Source of the DNA: an uncultured Catenibacillus sp.
GTDB lineage: Bacteria; Bacillota; Clostridia; Lachnospirales; Lachnospiraceae
NCBI GenBank assembly: GCA_934339005.1
Contig: CAKRHR010000044.1
Span: 1 to 22,214 of the forward strand
Length of the DNA stretch: 22,214 nucleotides
Direction: 5' to 3'
In this document: piece after piece, positions 1 through 6,769 of the stretch
Numbering within the stretch: position 1 is the first letter of the stretch
How the letters are laid out: each line of letters begins with the position of its first letter
Translations under genes and position numbers: made by a program
Notes under the pieces: model-generated
The model's input: the letters and a program-made list of their open reading frames with translations, nothing else
Database searches by the model: none
Told to the model about the DNA's origin: nothing

Positions 1-689
1 ATCATGGCATTTCTGAGTGCATGATGGTAAGTGATGTTGCCATTTGTCTGGCCTTTGGCTTTTGCTGTTCTGATGTAATCTTCACCCAAAACTTCAAGCA
101 TGGAGGAACGTGTGATACGTGTGTAGCTTGCCACGGAGGAAAGACCGATACAAAGCATTGGCATGATGTAGCCTTTCCACGTATCGATACCGTTGGCAGG
201 TAAAATATGTAAGTTCACTGCAAAGATCATGATCAGTACAAGAGCTACAACGAACTCCGGTACAGACTGGAAGAACATGGAAATAACTAAAACGCCTGAG
301 TCAACCCATGTGTATTTTTTAAGAGCGGACAAGATACCAAGCAGTATACCGATAACGGCGCCGATGGCTACGGCACCCAGTGTGATCTTGGCAGATGTCA
401 AAAGTCTTGGGGCGATTTCTGAAAGGACAGGCTCACCTGTTCTGTAGGAATCACCGAAGTCACCTCTTGTGACAATGTCTTTGACATAATTAAAATACTG
501 GACATACACAGGGTCATTCAAACCCAGTTCCTCACGTTTTTCCTGAACCTGTTCCTCAGTAGCACTGTTACCGAGGATCTGTCTTGCAGGGTCACCCGGT
601 GTAAATGTTTTCAGTGCGAAAATAATAATTGATACACCAATAAGAATGGGTATCAGGTAAAGAATACGCTTTATAATATATTTAAGCAT
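1..689 (-). CDS. Dipeptide/oligopeptide-type ABC transporter permease, DppB/OppB family (C-terminus cut off by window edge)
   Basis: Inner-membrane permease of a peptide/nickel/oligosaccharide-class ABC importer. I translated the frame from 689; it stays open for 229 codons to the window edge. It opens with a hydrophobic segment after MLKYIIKRILYLIP and carries the usual early motif TFTPGDPAR. It ends with the EAA-loop signature DYIRTAKAKG followed by HALRNAM, which contacts the ATPase. DppB proteins are about 305-340 residues, so roughly a quarter is missing. The start is supported by AAGGAG just upstream. It lies downstream of the family 5 solute-binding lipoprotein and ThuA gene on the same strand, so the three probably form one operon, with DppC and ATPases expected beyond the edge. 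In this class the substrate may be a peptide or a glycoside; sequence does not decide. Confidence 0.93.
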   Translation of the reverse strand, partial: MLKYIIKRILYLIPILIGVSIIIFALKTFTPGDPARQILGNSATEEQVQEKREELGLNDPVYVQYFNYVKDIVTRGDFGDSYRTGEPVLSEIAPRLLTSAKITLGAVAIGAVIGILLGILSALKKYTWVDSGVLVISMFFQSVPEFVVALVLIMIFAVNLHILPANGIDTWKGYIMPMLCIGLSSVASYTRITRSSMLEVLGEDYIRTAKAKGQTNGNITYHHALRNAM

Positions 690-791
690 CTACCTTTCTC
701 CTTCCTAAGCTGACGCAATACGGATATTTTAAAATTTATACAAACTTAATCTGCATTTTTTGCATTTTACCCGCACAACAGGATAAACAGA

Positions 792-830
792 AACAGGGCA
801 CTGTAAGGGGGTTGCCCTCAGTACCCTGTT
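792..830 (-). promoter_or_regulatory. Intercistronic stem-loop between binding-protein and permease genes
   Basis: A 12-bp stem (792-803 with 819-830, one G-U pair in the minus-strand RNA) encloses a small GGG/CCC inner pairing. It is followed on the minus strand by only a modest T-rich tract (TTTCTGTTTATCC). It lies between the lipoprotein stop and the permease start. Such structures often stabilise the 5' message or partly terminate transcription, so that the binding protein is made in excess of the membrane parts. That role is inferred here. Confidence 0.6.
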
Positions 831-870
831 CCCCTATTATTTTTAACTTTGATTCAAACTTATCTCTTGA

Positions 871-2547
871 TTATTTATAGAAGTTTGTAATATCAACATA
901 TCCACGTTCGATATTTGTATAACCTTTAATCTTGCTTCCCACAACAGAACCTTTAAGTTCCTGATAAAGGTTGACATACATTGTATCTTCTTTAAACTGC
1001 TGTTCAAGTTCACCAAACATTTCTTTTGCTTTGGCTTCATCTGTTTCTTCAATTGCCGCATGAATTGCTGCATCTGTTTCTTCTGTAGAATATTTTGGAC
1101 CACCAATACTAAATCCGTAAGCGCCATCCATTCTTAATGATAACATGAGTGTCGGGTAACGGGCAGATACAAGGTCACCCACTAAAATAAGGTCATAATT
1201 GCCGCCTGCTGCAGACTGTACGAAACTTGGTACGTCCGGAATATCCATTTCAAGATTAATACCAATAGCATGTAAGTTTTCCTGCATAACTGTATAAACT
1301 GGTACACAATCCTGAAGTCCAAGTGCTGTCAAAGTAATATCGCCATCTTTATAACCAGCTTCATCAAGTAATGCTTTTGCCTGTTCTACATCAACTGCTC
1401 TGTCTTCATCTGTATATGTTGCGTTGTAATACTTACTGTTTGATTCAAAATAACCATAAACCGGCTCACCATAACCTGCTGAACCTACTGCATTGATAGC
1501 ATCATAATTGAATGCAAGGTCAATGGCTTTACGCACACGCGCATCTTTTAAACATTCCTGAGCGTTATCACCCATATTAAACCACAAATGTGTAATCTGA
1601 CCAATTGGATAAAGTACAACATCTGCATTATCTTTTCCTGTAAAAGTCACAACCTGAGATACAGGTATATCATAAGCCACATCTGCGTCTCCGGATTCTA
1701 CTGCAAATTCTCTGGCAGCAGCATCAGCAACGAATGTCAGCTTAATATCTTTATAATATCCAGCATAACTGTCATCCCAGTAATTTTCATTTCTTTCAAG
1801 TGTTATGTACTGACCGTTTACCCAATCTTTAAATACATATCTGCCACAGCCGCCGATTGGTTTCTTTGAGAAAGCTTCAGGACCACCTGCAGCATTAACT
1901 TCATCTTCAGAAACAATACCAAAATTAGACCATGTCAGCATTGCAAGTAAGTCAGGAGCCGGTGTTGAAAATTCGATCGTCACTGTATGTTCATCTTCTG
2001 CAACCGCACCGCCTTCACCTATATAGTTACCAGTATCATTTGTAGCATTAATGCCTTTCCAGATTTCATTTACAGTATAAACCACATCATCTGCAACCAA
2101 AGGTGTACCATCTGACATTACAACATCATCACGCAAAGTAAATTTACAATGTGTGGAATCAACCCATTCCCATTCTGTTGCAAGACAAGGTTTGACATCA
2201 CCTGTCTTCTGATCCATCACTACAAGTCCATCTGCAAGTGCACGTTGTATAATACTTGTTTCATTTGCCACAAGACCTGCACCAGGACCATAAATAGCTG
2301 CCGGTTCTGACGCAAGACCAATCACAATTGTTTCATCAGTCTTTTCCGTATTTGCAGGATCTTCGAAAGAACCTCTGACACCTGCACTGCCTGCTGCATC
2401 AACATTACCGCCATCAACGGTTACATCTGTTGTTTCTCCACTATTTGCAGATGTATCTTTTGTATTTGTATTTCCACCACCACAGGCTACCATTGATAAT
2501 ACCATTGCGAAACTAAGTCCTAAACTTGCGATTTTTCTTCCCTTCAT
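871..2547 (-). CDS. ABC transporter solute-binding lipoprotein, family 5 (DppA/OppA type)
   Basis: Extracytoplasmic substrate receptor for a dipeptide/oligopeptide-class importer. I place the start at 2547, not at the longer open frame reaching 2640, because AGGAGGG sits seven bases upstream and the protein then begins MKGRKIASLGLSFAM with a lipobox ending VAC (Cys22). This gives 558 residues, normal for the family. A low-complexity Asn/Thr/Gly/Asp linker follows the lipid anchor. The body then shows family 5 features such as ADGLVV, KFTLRDDVVMSDGTPLVADDV in pieces, PIGGCGRYVFKDW, ITLERNENYWDD and DARVRKAIDLAFN. The ThuA-like gene lies upstream and the DppB permease downstream. Family members bind peptides, nickel, or oligosaccharides and glycosides; the setting among sugar oxidoreductases favours a glycoside, but this is inference. 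Confidence 0.93.
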   Translation of the reverse strand: MKGRKIASLGLSFAMVLSMVACGGGNTNTKDTSANSGETTDVTVDGGNVDAAGSAGVRGSFEDPANTEKTDETIVIGLASEPAAIYGPGAGLVANETSIIQRALADGLVVMDQKTGDVKPCLATEWEWVDSTHCKFTLRDDVVMSDGTPLVADDVVYTVNEIWKGINATNDTGNYIGEGGAVAEDEHTVTIEFSTPAPDLLAMLTWSNFGIVSEDEVNAAGGPEAFSKKPIGGCGRYVFKDWVNGQYITLERNENYWDDSYAGYYKDIKLTFVADAAAREFAVESGDADVAYDIPVSQVVTFTGKDNADVVLYPIGQITHLWFNMGDNAQECLKDARVRKAIDLAFNYDAINAVGSAGYGEPVYGYFESNSKYYNATYTDEDRAVDVEQAKALLDEAGYKDGDITLTALGLQDCVPVYTVMQENLHAIGINLEMDIPDVPSFVQSAAGGNYDLILVGDLVSARYPTLMLSLRMDGAYGFSIGGPKYSTEETDAAIHAAIEETDEAKAKEMFGELEQQFKEDTMYVNLYQELKGSVVGSKIKGYTNIERGYVDITNFYK

Positions 2548-2648
2548 TTGTAACCCTCCTGTTAAGTCCGACCTTTTGTCATTCATTCTATACCCCTTTT
2601 GAACACTGACATTCATGATCGGTTCTTTGCCGGTGATCATTGACCGGC

Positions 2649-2680
2649 TTTTACATTTTTACATTTTTACAGTTTTTTAC
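2649..2680. repeat. Short tandem A/T-rich repeat, TTTTTACAT-like units
   Basis: Between the ThuA-like stop and the binding-protein leader the plus strand has a run of four near-identical units of about nine bases (cttttacat, ttttacatt, tttacagtt, ttttacatg). On the minus-strand message it gives an unstructured A-rich spacer that overlaps the ThuA-like stop codon. It is probably slippage-derived and has no evident function. Confidence 0.5.
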
Positions 2681-3567
2681 ATGCCTTCCGTAATTTCAGC
2701 AACTCTAGCCAACGATATACTGTCGTAATATGGCCATGCTGCAAAACGTTTTTCTTCCTGAATATCTGGTGCCGGAATTGTGACCTGACCTGTGCACGCC
2801 CATTCTGTGCCTCTGACAAGCATTGTCACAAATTCCACTCGGCGCAGCGTATCGATACCATGACCGATAAATGGTACAAATACACGTCCTTTGCCATAAG
2901 TATTTGTCCAGATGACCGGATGATTCTGATTGATATTTTCAAGTTCTTCTGCATTCACACCTTCATATATTTTGGCAATATGTTTCTGCATTCTGGAAAT
3001 ATCGTAATCCTGCACATCATCATACACCGTTGCAAGCACTTCAATATGACTGTCCTTACGCCAACGTACATTGACAAATAAATCATCCTGAGCAGTGTAC
3101 CAAAACGGTGCCAAATTCTCACAAATCGGATTGCCTTTGACAGTATCTACCCGAAACGAAAGCTTTGGATTTTTGCGTCCACCATTGGTGAAACTGAATT
3201 CTGAACCTGTCATTTTGATAAATACTTCCGGATAATCCGCTTCCTGAGCAATGACCGATGAATGATATATGATAATACCGCCACCATCAGCTACAAATTT
3301 ATCAAGCGTCCGTATTGCTGTGTCACCAAGTGATACATACGGTGCACTGACATTCTCTTTTCCGTCATAATTTATCAAAACAGCATCATAGCCTTCAATG
3401 GTTTCATCGTTAGCACCACGGAATTCTTCTGTAATCCGAACTTCAAACCTGCCGGTGGATTCTAAAATACGTTTGATCATACGATTCACCTTTGGGTCAT
3501 GTTCAGAAGTTACAATACCTGATACAATCAGAACACGATACTTATCTTTACGCATTGTTATCCCCAT
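2677..3567 (-). CDS. ThuA-like domain protein (trehalose-utilisation family, glutamine-amidotransferase-like fold)
   Basis: 296 residues, beginning MGITMRKDKYRVLIVSG. The start is fixed by AGGAGGT seven bases upstream. ThuA family features are visible: the opening strand YRVLIVSG, EGYDAVLINYDG near residue 60, DGGGIIIYHSSV with His102 around residues 94-105, and the closing HPVIWTNTYGKGRVFVPFIGHGID around 216-239. ThuA of Agrobacterium/Rhizobium is encoded with the Gfo/Idh/MocA dehydrogenase ThuB and takes part in trehalose breakdown through 3-keto sugars; the exact reaction of most relatives is unknown. No signal peptide is seen, so it is probably cytoplasmic. It heads the transporter operon and directly follows a Gfo/Idh/MocA gene, which fits handling of an oxidised sugar or glycoside. 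Confidence 0.85.
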   Translation of the reverse strand: MGITMRKDKYRVLIVSGIVTSEHDPKVNRMIKRILESTGRFEVRITEEFRGANDETIEGYDAVLINYDGKENVSAPYVSLGDTAIRTLDKFVADGGGIIIYHSSVIAQEADYPEVFIKMTGSEFSFTNGGRKNPKLSFRVDTVKGNPICENLAPFWYTAQDDLFVNVRWRKDSHIEVLATVYDDVQDYDISRMQKHIAKIYEGVNAEELENINQNHPVIWTNTYGKGRVFVPFIGHGIDTLRRVEFVTMLVRGTEWACTGQVTIPAPDIQEEKRFAAWPYYDSISLARVAEITEGM

Positions 3568-3626
3568 ATACTCACCTCCTGTATTTTCATTTCATACTAT
3601 AATAAAGCAATTTTCGTACCAGAATT

Positions 3627-3658
3627 TTCCCTGATTTTTTCAGGAATTTTTTCTTTTT
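3627..3658 (+). terminator. Weak plus-strand terminator-like hairpin
   Basis: CCTGA (3630-3634) pairs with TCAGG (3640-3644), with flanking TTC/GAA able to extend the stem past one bulged C. A run of T with a single C follows (3647-3658) on the plus strand. On the minus strand no T run follows. It could stop antisense transcription leaving the ThuA-like gene's promoter region; the short stem makes it weak. Confidence 0.4.
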
Positions 3659-3659
3659 T

Positions 3660-3706
3660 GTTGCGTGTCAGCAACACATATCAACTACAAATTGCTATTT
3701 TGCAAC
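3660..3706. promoter_or_regulatory. Paired inverted repeats (GTTGC-N6-GCAAC type), candidate operator for the ThuA/transport operon
   Basis: Two copies of the same 16-bp inverted repeat are visible: GTTGC-GTGTCA-GCAAC at 3660-3675 and ATTGC-TATTTT-GCAAC at 3691-3706. Their centres are 31 bp apart, about three helical turns, so they lie on the same face of the DNA. They sit between the dehydrogenase stop and the ThuA-like start. A possible -10 (TATTAT on the minus strand, 3599-3604) has no good -35 in front of it. That layout fits an activator site upstream of a weak promoter, but a repressor remains possible. The binding protein is unknown; the AraC-type and ROK regulators in the window are candidates. 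Confidence 0.5.
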
Positions 3707-3729
3707 AAAACTATTCTTTTTAATATAAG

Positions 3730-4878
3730 TTACACTTCTACCCATGCAGCATCTTTCTTGCTGCTTTCAACACAGGCATGTATAAATTTCACACCTTCAA
3801 TACCATCATCCAATGATGGGAAATCAAAATCATAACCACTTAATGCTTCACCGTTTTCAAGTTTTAAAATACTTGAAATCCATACTCTGTAAATATTGGC
3901 AAATGCCACATATAAGCCTTCCGGATGTCCGGATGGGATTCTGCTGACTTCGGCTGTGCGTGGTGTCACATAACCCATACCACGGTTATAAATCTGAGTA
4001 GGCTGACCTTTAAGTGTTACATATAAAACATTTGGGTTTTCCTGAATCCATTCAATCGCACCCTTTGTACCAAAGATACGCACAACCAGACCATTCATAT
4101 GTCCGACACATACCTGTGAAGAACAGAACACACCATGGGCGCCATTTTCAAATTCGACTAAAATATTGGCATTTAAATCTAACGGCTGACCCCAATAATC
4201 CAGTTTGGCTGCAACACGTTTAAGTTTTAAACCTGTCATATAGCTGACTGTATTTTCAATATGTGTACCAATATCACCGACACAGTTTGACATACCTGCC
4301 ACTTCAGGGTCTTTACGCCATGAGGATAATTTAACCATAACCTGATCGCCGGCGCCGATATCATCCACAAGATATTCCTGCAGATATTCTGCATTAACAT
4401 TGATAACATCACCAATGTAACCACTTGTAATTAATTCTCTGGCTTCTTTGACCATCGCATTGCCTGAATAAGAATAGTTGACACAGAACAAAAGATTTTT
4501 ATTTTTCGCAAGTTCTTTCAATTCTTCTGCCTGTTCAACTTCAAAACATAATGGTTTTTCACAAAGCACATGAATGCCATTTTCCAAAAATGCCTTGGCA
4601 GCTTCATAATGGACATTGTTTGGTGCTGTGATCGTAACAAAATCAATACCATCTTCTCTGGCACCTTCTTTTTCGGCCATTTCTTTGAAATTTGCATACG
4701 TACGGTCTGCATCGACCTGATAAAATTCAGCACATTCTTTATTTTTCTCTGCATTCTGGCTAAAGCAGCCTGCTTTTAAGAAAGCACGTCCGTCAAAATC
4801 AACACCGATACGATGTACACCGCCAATAAAAGCTGACAGACTTCCGCCGACCATACCATAAGATAATGTTTTTTTCAT
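3730..4878 (-). CDS. Gfo/Idh/MocA family NAD(P)-dependent sugar/glycoside oxidoreductase
   Basis: 382 residues, starting MKKTLSYGMVGGSLSAFIG after a good AAGGAG site. The N-terminal Rossmann half has the glycine motif GMVGGS, TAPNNVHYEAA (residues 84-94) and the family's CEKPL (106-110, with the conserved Lys108). The C-terminal half has GDIGTHIENT (201-210) with the usual catalytic Asp202 and His206. Family members oxidise a hydroxyl of inositols, sugars or glycosides with a bound nicotinamide cofactor; relatives such as ThuB and the puerarin enzyme DgpA make 3-keto sugars. It follows the 331-residue barrel protein by 26 bases in one operon, a pairing common for sugar oxidation followed by isomerisation or elimination. 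The specific substrate cannot be read from the sequence. No signal peptide is present. Confidence 0.92.
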   Translation of the reverse strand: MKKTLSYGMVGGSLSAFIGGVHRIGVDFDGRAFLKAGCFSQNAEKNKECAEFYQVDADRTYANFKEMAEKEGAREDGIDFVTITAPNNVHYEAAKAFLENGIHVLCEKPLCFEVEQAEELKELAKNKNLLFCVNYSYSGNAMVKEARELITSGYIGDVINVNAEYLQEYLVDDIGAGDQVMVKLSSWRKDPEVAGMSNCVGDIGTHIENTVSYMTGLKLKRVAAKLDYWGQPLDLNANILVEFENGAHGVFCSSQVCVGHMNGLVVRIFGTKGAIEWIQENPNVLYVTLKGQPTQIYNRGMGYVTPRTAEVSRIPSGHPEGLYVAFANIYRVWISSILKLENGEALSGYDFDFPSLDDGIEGVKFIHACVESSKKDAAWVEV

Positions 4879-4904
4879 ACGCTTCTCCTTTAACCCAAGT
4901 TCGA

Positions 4905-5900
4905 TTAATTTGTTGCGATTGCAGCATCAAATGCCACATCGGATGGTGCGAAGTCTACCTTGCGCACAAATGCTGCCGCCTCTGTACCACCATAAACTCT
5001 TTCCATACCTGAATCTTCCCATTCAACTGAAAGTGGGCCCTGATAATTGTGTGCGTTTAACACACGGATAATTTCTTCAAAATTCACATCACCATGTCCA
5101 AGAGAACGGAAGTTCCAGCCTCTCCTTAAATCGCCAAAATCAATGTGTGAACCAAGCAAACCTGTTTTGCCATCCAGTGTTACAGCGGCATCCTTCATAT
5201 GTACATGATATACACGATCCATAAAATCATTTAAAAATACATGTGGTGTGATACCCTGCCAGATTAAGTGGCTTGGGTCAAAGTTAATACCAAATTCTTT
5301 GCGGTCTGCAAACTTTTCAAGCAGTCGTTTTGTTGAATAATAATCAAAGGCAATTTCGCCAGGATGAACTTCAAGTGCAAATACGACATCATTTTCCTTC
5401 ATCACATCAAGGATTGGACACCATAAATCATAAATCTCCTGATATCCGGCTTCAATCATCGCTTCTGTTGTCTGTGGGAAAGAATACAGATATTTCCAGA
5501 TTGGGGAACCTGTAAATCCTGTGATGATATGTACATCCATCAGCTTTGCAACCTTTGCTGCATTCTTCATCGTCTTGATTGCCCAGGCACGAATCTCATC
5601 TGGCTTGCCAGCCAGCTCACCCGGTGCAAAATTATCAAGTCTTGGGTCATCATAATCACCAACACACTGTCCCACAACATGTGTCGCCAGCGCTTTACAA
5701 ATCAGTCCGTTTTCCTTTAAATTGTCCTGAATCCATTTCAGATAATCAGGGTCTTCTACTGCACGATTCACATCCAGGTGATTGCCCCAACATGCGATTT
5801 CCAGGCCATCATAGCCCATTTTCTTTGCCAGTGCACACATCTCATCAAAAGGAATGTCTGCCCACTGTCCTGTGATTAATGTTACCGGTCTTGCCATCAT
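4905..5900 (-). CDS. Sugar phosphate isomerase/epimerase-like TIM barrel protein (xylose isomerase-like), complete metal site
   Basis: 331 residues. The full set of metal and catalytic residues expected for AP endonuclease 2/xylose isomerase-like barrels is present: Glu177 (ALEVHPGE), Asp208 and His211 (NFDPSHLIW), His234 (YHVHMKDA) and Glu293 (LSVEWED). The tail VDFAPSDVAFDAA is one I recall from barrels partnered with Gfo/Idh/MocA dehydrogenases. Likely role: metal-dependent isomerisation, epimerisation or elimination on the keto sugar made by the downstream dehydrogenase. GGGGGTAATGA precedes the tandem ATG codons; either Met1 or Met2 could start. It is first in its operon behind the promoter at 6011-6039, with a leader of about 100 bases. 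Inosose dehydratase or hydroxypyruvate isomerase-like activity is an alternative. Confidence 0.9.
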   Translation of the reverse strand: MMARPVTLITGQWADIPFDEMCALAKKMGYDGLEIACWGNHLDVNRAVEDPDYLKWIQDNLKENGLICKALATHVVGQCVGDYDDPRLDNFAPGELAGKPDEIRAWAIKTMKNAAKVAKLMDVHIITGFTGSPIWKYLYSFPQTTEAMIEAGYQEIYDLWCPILDVMKENDVVFALEVHPGEIAFDYYSTKRLLEKFADRKEFGINFDPSHLIWQGITPHVFLNDFMDRVYHVHMKDAAVTLDGKTGLLGSHIDFGDLRRGWNFRSLGHGDVNFEEIIRVLNAHNYQGPLSVEWEDSGMERVYGGTEAAAFVRKVDFAPSDVAFDAAIATN

Positions 5901-6010
5901 TCATTACCCCCATTTTCGATTTTAATTTTCTGCGTTTAAATCACTCTACCATCAGATACTCTGTCGTACAGATGCTATTGATGATAAAATTTCGTTCTCG
6001 CTATGTATCT

Positions 6011-6039
6011 AAAATATCACGCCAGTTCTTTATTGTCAA
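6011..6039 (-). promoter_or_regulatory. SigmaA-type promoter for the barrel-dehydrogenase operon
   Basis: Minus strand: perfect -35 TTGACA (6034-6039), a 17-bp spacer and -10 TATTTT (6011-6016). Transcription would start near 6004, giving a leader of about 100 bases before the gene at 5900. The hexamers and spacer match the promoter at 13040-13068, and the sequence just upstream of the -35 is also similar. Confidence 0.7.
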
Positions 6040-6040
6040 C

Positions 6041-6067
6041 ACTTTTGCATAACTATTTATCAAAAGT
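6041..6067. promoter_or_regulatory. Inverted repeat ACTTTTG-N13-CAAAAGT abutting the -35 box
   Basis: A perfect 7-bp inverted repeat (6041-6047 and 6061-6067) lies one base upstream of the -35 hexamer. The inner half-site is shared with the promoter of the long operon, where the plus strand reads TGTCAATACTTTTTG (here TGTCAACACTTTTG). This is a candidate operator for a co-regulator of the two operons. The sequence is AT-rich, so chance similarity is possible. Confidence 0.4.
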
Positions 6068-6089
6068 ATTGTTTTTTAAATTTTAAGAC

Positions 6090-6335
6090 CTAGTCTTCTT
6101 CATTTTCCAATACAAAATCTGTCAGTTCTCCAATGGTTGGATACTTACCCAAATCACCTAATGAAAGCACAATATCTGTTTCATTTTCAATCAGTGCGCA
6201 CAATGCCATTCTCTGAAGGGATTTTGTACCAAACTGTTCAGGAATATTTGTGTCTTCTGAAAGACTGGCTGCATCTACCTGATATGTCTTTGCAATACAA
6301 TCTATAATAAAATCTAACATTTCATCTCTTTCCAT
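6090..6335 (-). CDS. Acyl carrier protein-like small protein (phosphopantetheine-type, atypical motif)
   Basis: 81 residues, acidic, with the helix pattern of acyl carrier proteins. It has an N-terminal helix MERDEMLDFIIDCIAKTY and the segment FGTKSLQRMAL (35-45), where carriers have a G-x-DSL-x-x-(V/L)-x-L motif with the phosphopantetheine serine. Serine 39 is kept, but the normal Asp before it is replaced by Lys. It ends with TIGELTDFVLENE, like the final carrier helix. The ATG directly abuts the DUF35 stop codon, with GGAGGG inside that gene's last codons, so translation is coupled. It is the last gene of the long operon. Inferred role: holding an acyl or acyl-like group for the thiolase/DUF35 pair, or a structural subunit if Ser39 is not modified. 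The assignment rests on size, serine motif and context. Confidence 0.7.
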   Translation of the reverse strand: MERDEMLDFIIDCIAKTYQVDAASLSEDTNIPEQFGTKSLQRMALCALIENETDIVLSLGDLGKYPTIGELTDFVLENEED

Positions 6336-6755
6336 TTATTTTCCCTCCAATTCTTCCTCATCGACTTCAAAAAATAATGTTGTAAATCCGTCTTTGTCAG
6401 CAAATAACGGGTGAATAGCAATTGGCAGTTTTTCTCTTAGTTTCTTTGCTCTTTTTTTGTTGATACCAAAAATCGTACCGTTAAACATTACGCCTTCTTC
6501 CAGTTCAATCAAACCATAGCAGTATGGACCAATCTTTGCATTCCATGGGTCTGCATTTAAGGATGCCGGCATAATAATACTGTGAAGTTTTCCTTTGCCA
6601 GACAGTTCAACCCACTCAGTTTCATGATAACCGCATGTATTGCAGGCATATCTTGGTGGATATTCAATGGCACCACACTCTTTACATTTACGGGCATAAA
6701 TCTTACGCTCTGCCAGTCCGTCATAAAATTTCTTAACAACTCTTTCTATCTTCAT
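6336..6755 (-). CDS. Zn-ribbon/OB-fold protein, DUF35 family (thiolase partner)
   Basis: 139 residues. The rubredoxin-like zinc ribbon is clear at Cys24-X2-Cys27-X10-Cys38-X2-Cys41 (RKCKECGAIEYPPRYACNTCG). An OB-fold follows, starting WVELSGKGKLHSI and including YCYGLIELEEGVMFNGTI. This arrangement is diagnostic for DUF35 proteins, which form complexes with thiolase-fold enzymes: archaeal acetoacetyl-CoA thiolase/HMG-CoA synthase, the Ltp2-ChsH2 retro-aldolase of steroid breakdown, and PhlB of the PhlACB C-acyltransferase. They bind the acyl-CoA pantetheine or help channel substrate. GGAGGG lies ahead of the ATG, and the gene starts 14 bases after the thiolase stop, so it is almost certainly co-translated with its partner. 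Confidence 0.9.
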   Translation of the reverse strand: MKIERVVKKFYDGLAERKIYARKCKECGAIEYPPRYACNTCGYHETEWVELSGKGKLHSIIMPASLNADPWNAKIGPYCYGLIELEEGVMFNGTIFGINKKRAKKLREKLPIAIHPLFADKDGFTTLFFEVDEEELEGK

Positions 6756-6769
6756 CTTCTGTCCCTCCC

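Noticed and set aside
2548..2640. N-terminal extension of the family 5 binding protein (start at 2640)
   Set aside because: The lipoprotein signal and an AGGAGGG site define the start at 2547; the extra 31 residues would block a proper signal peptide.
2614..2640. ATGATC...GATCAT palindrome in the binding-protein leader as an operator
   Set aside because: Only six bases match, the inner bases do not continue the symmetry, and no second copy was seen.
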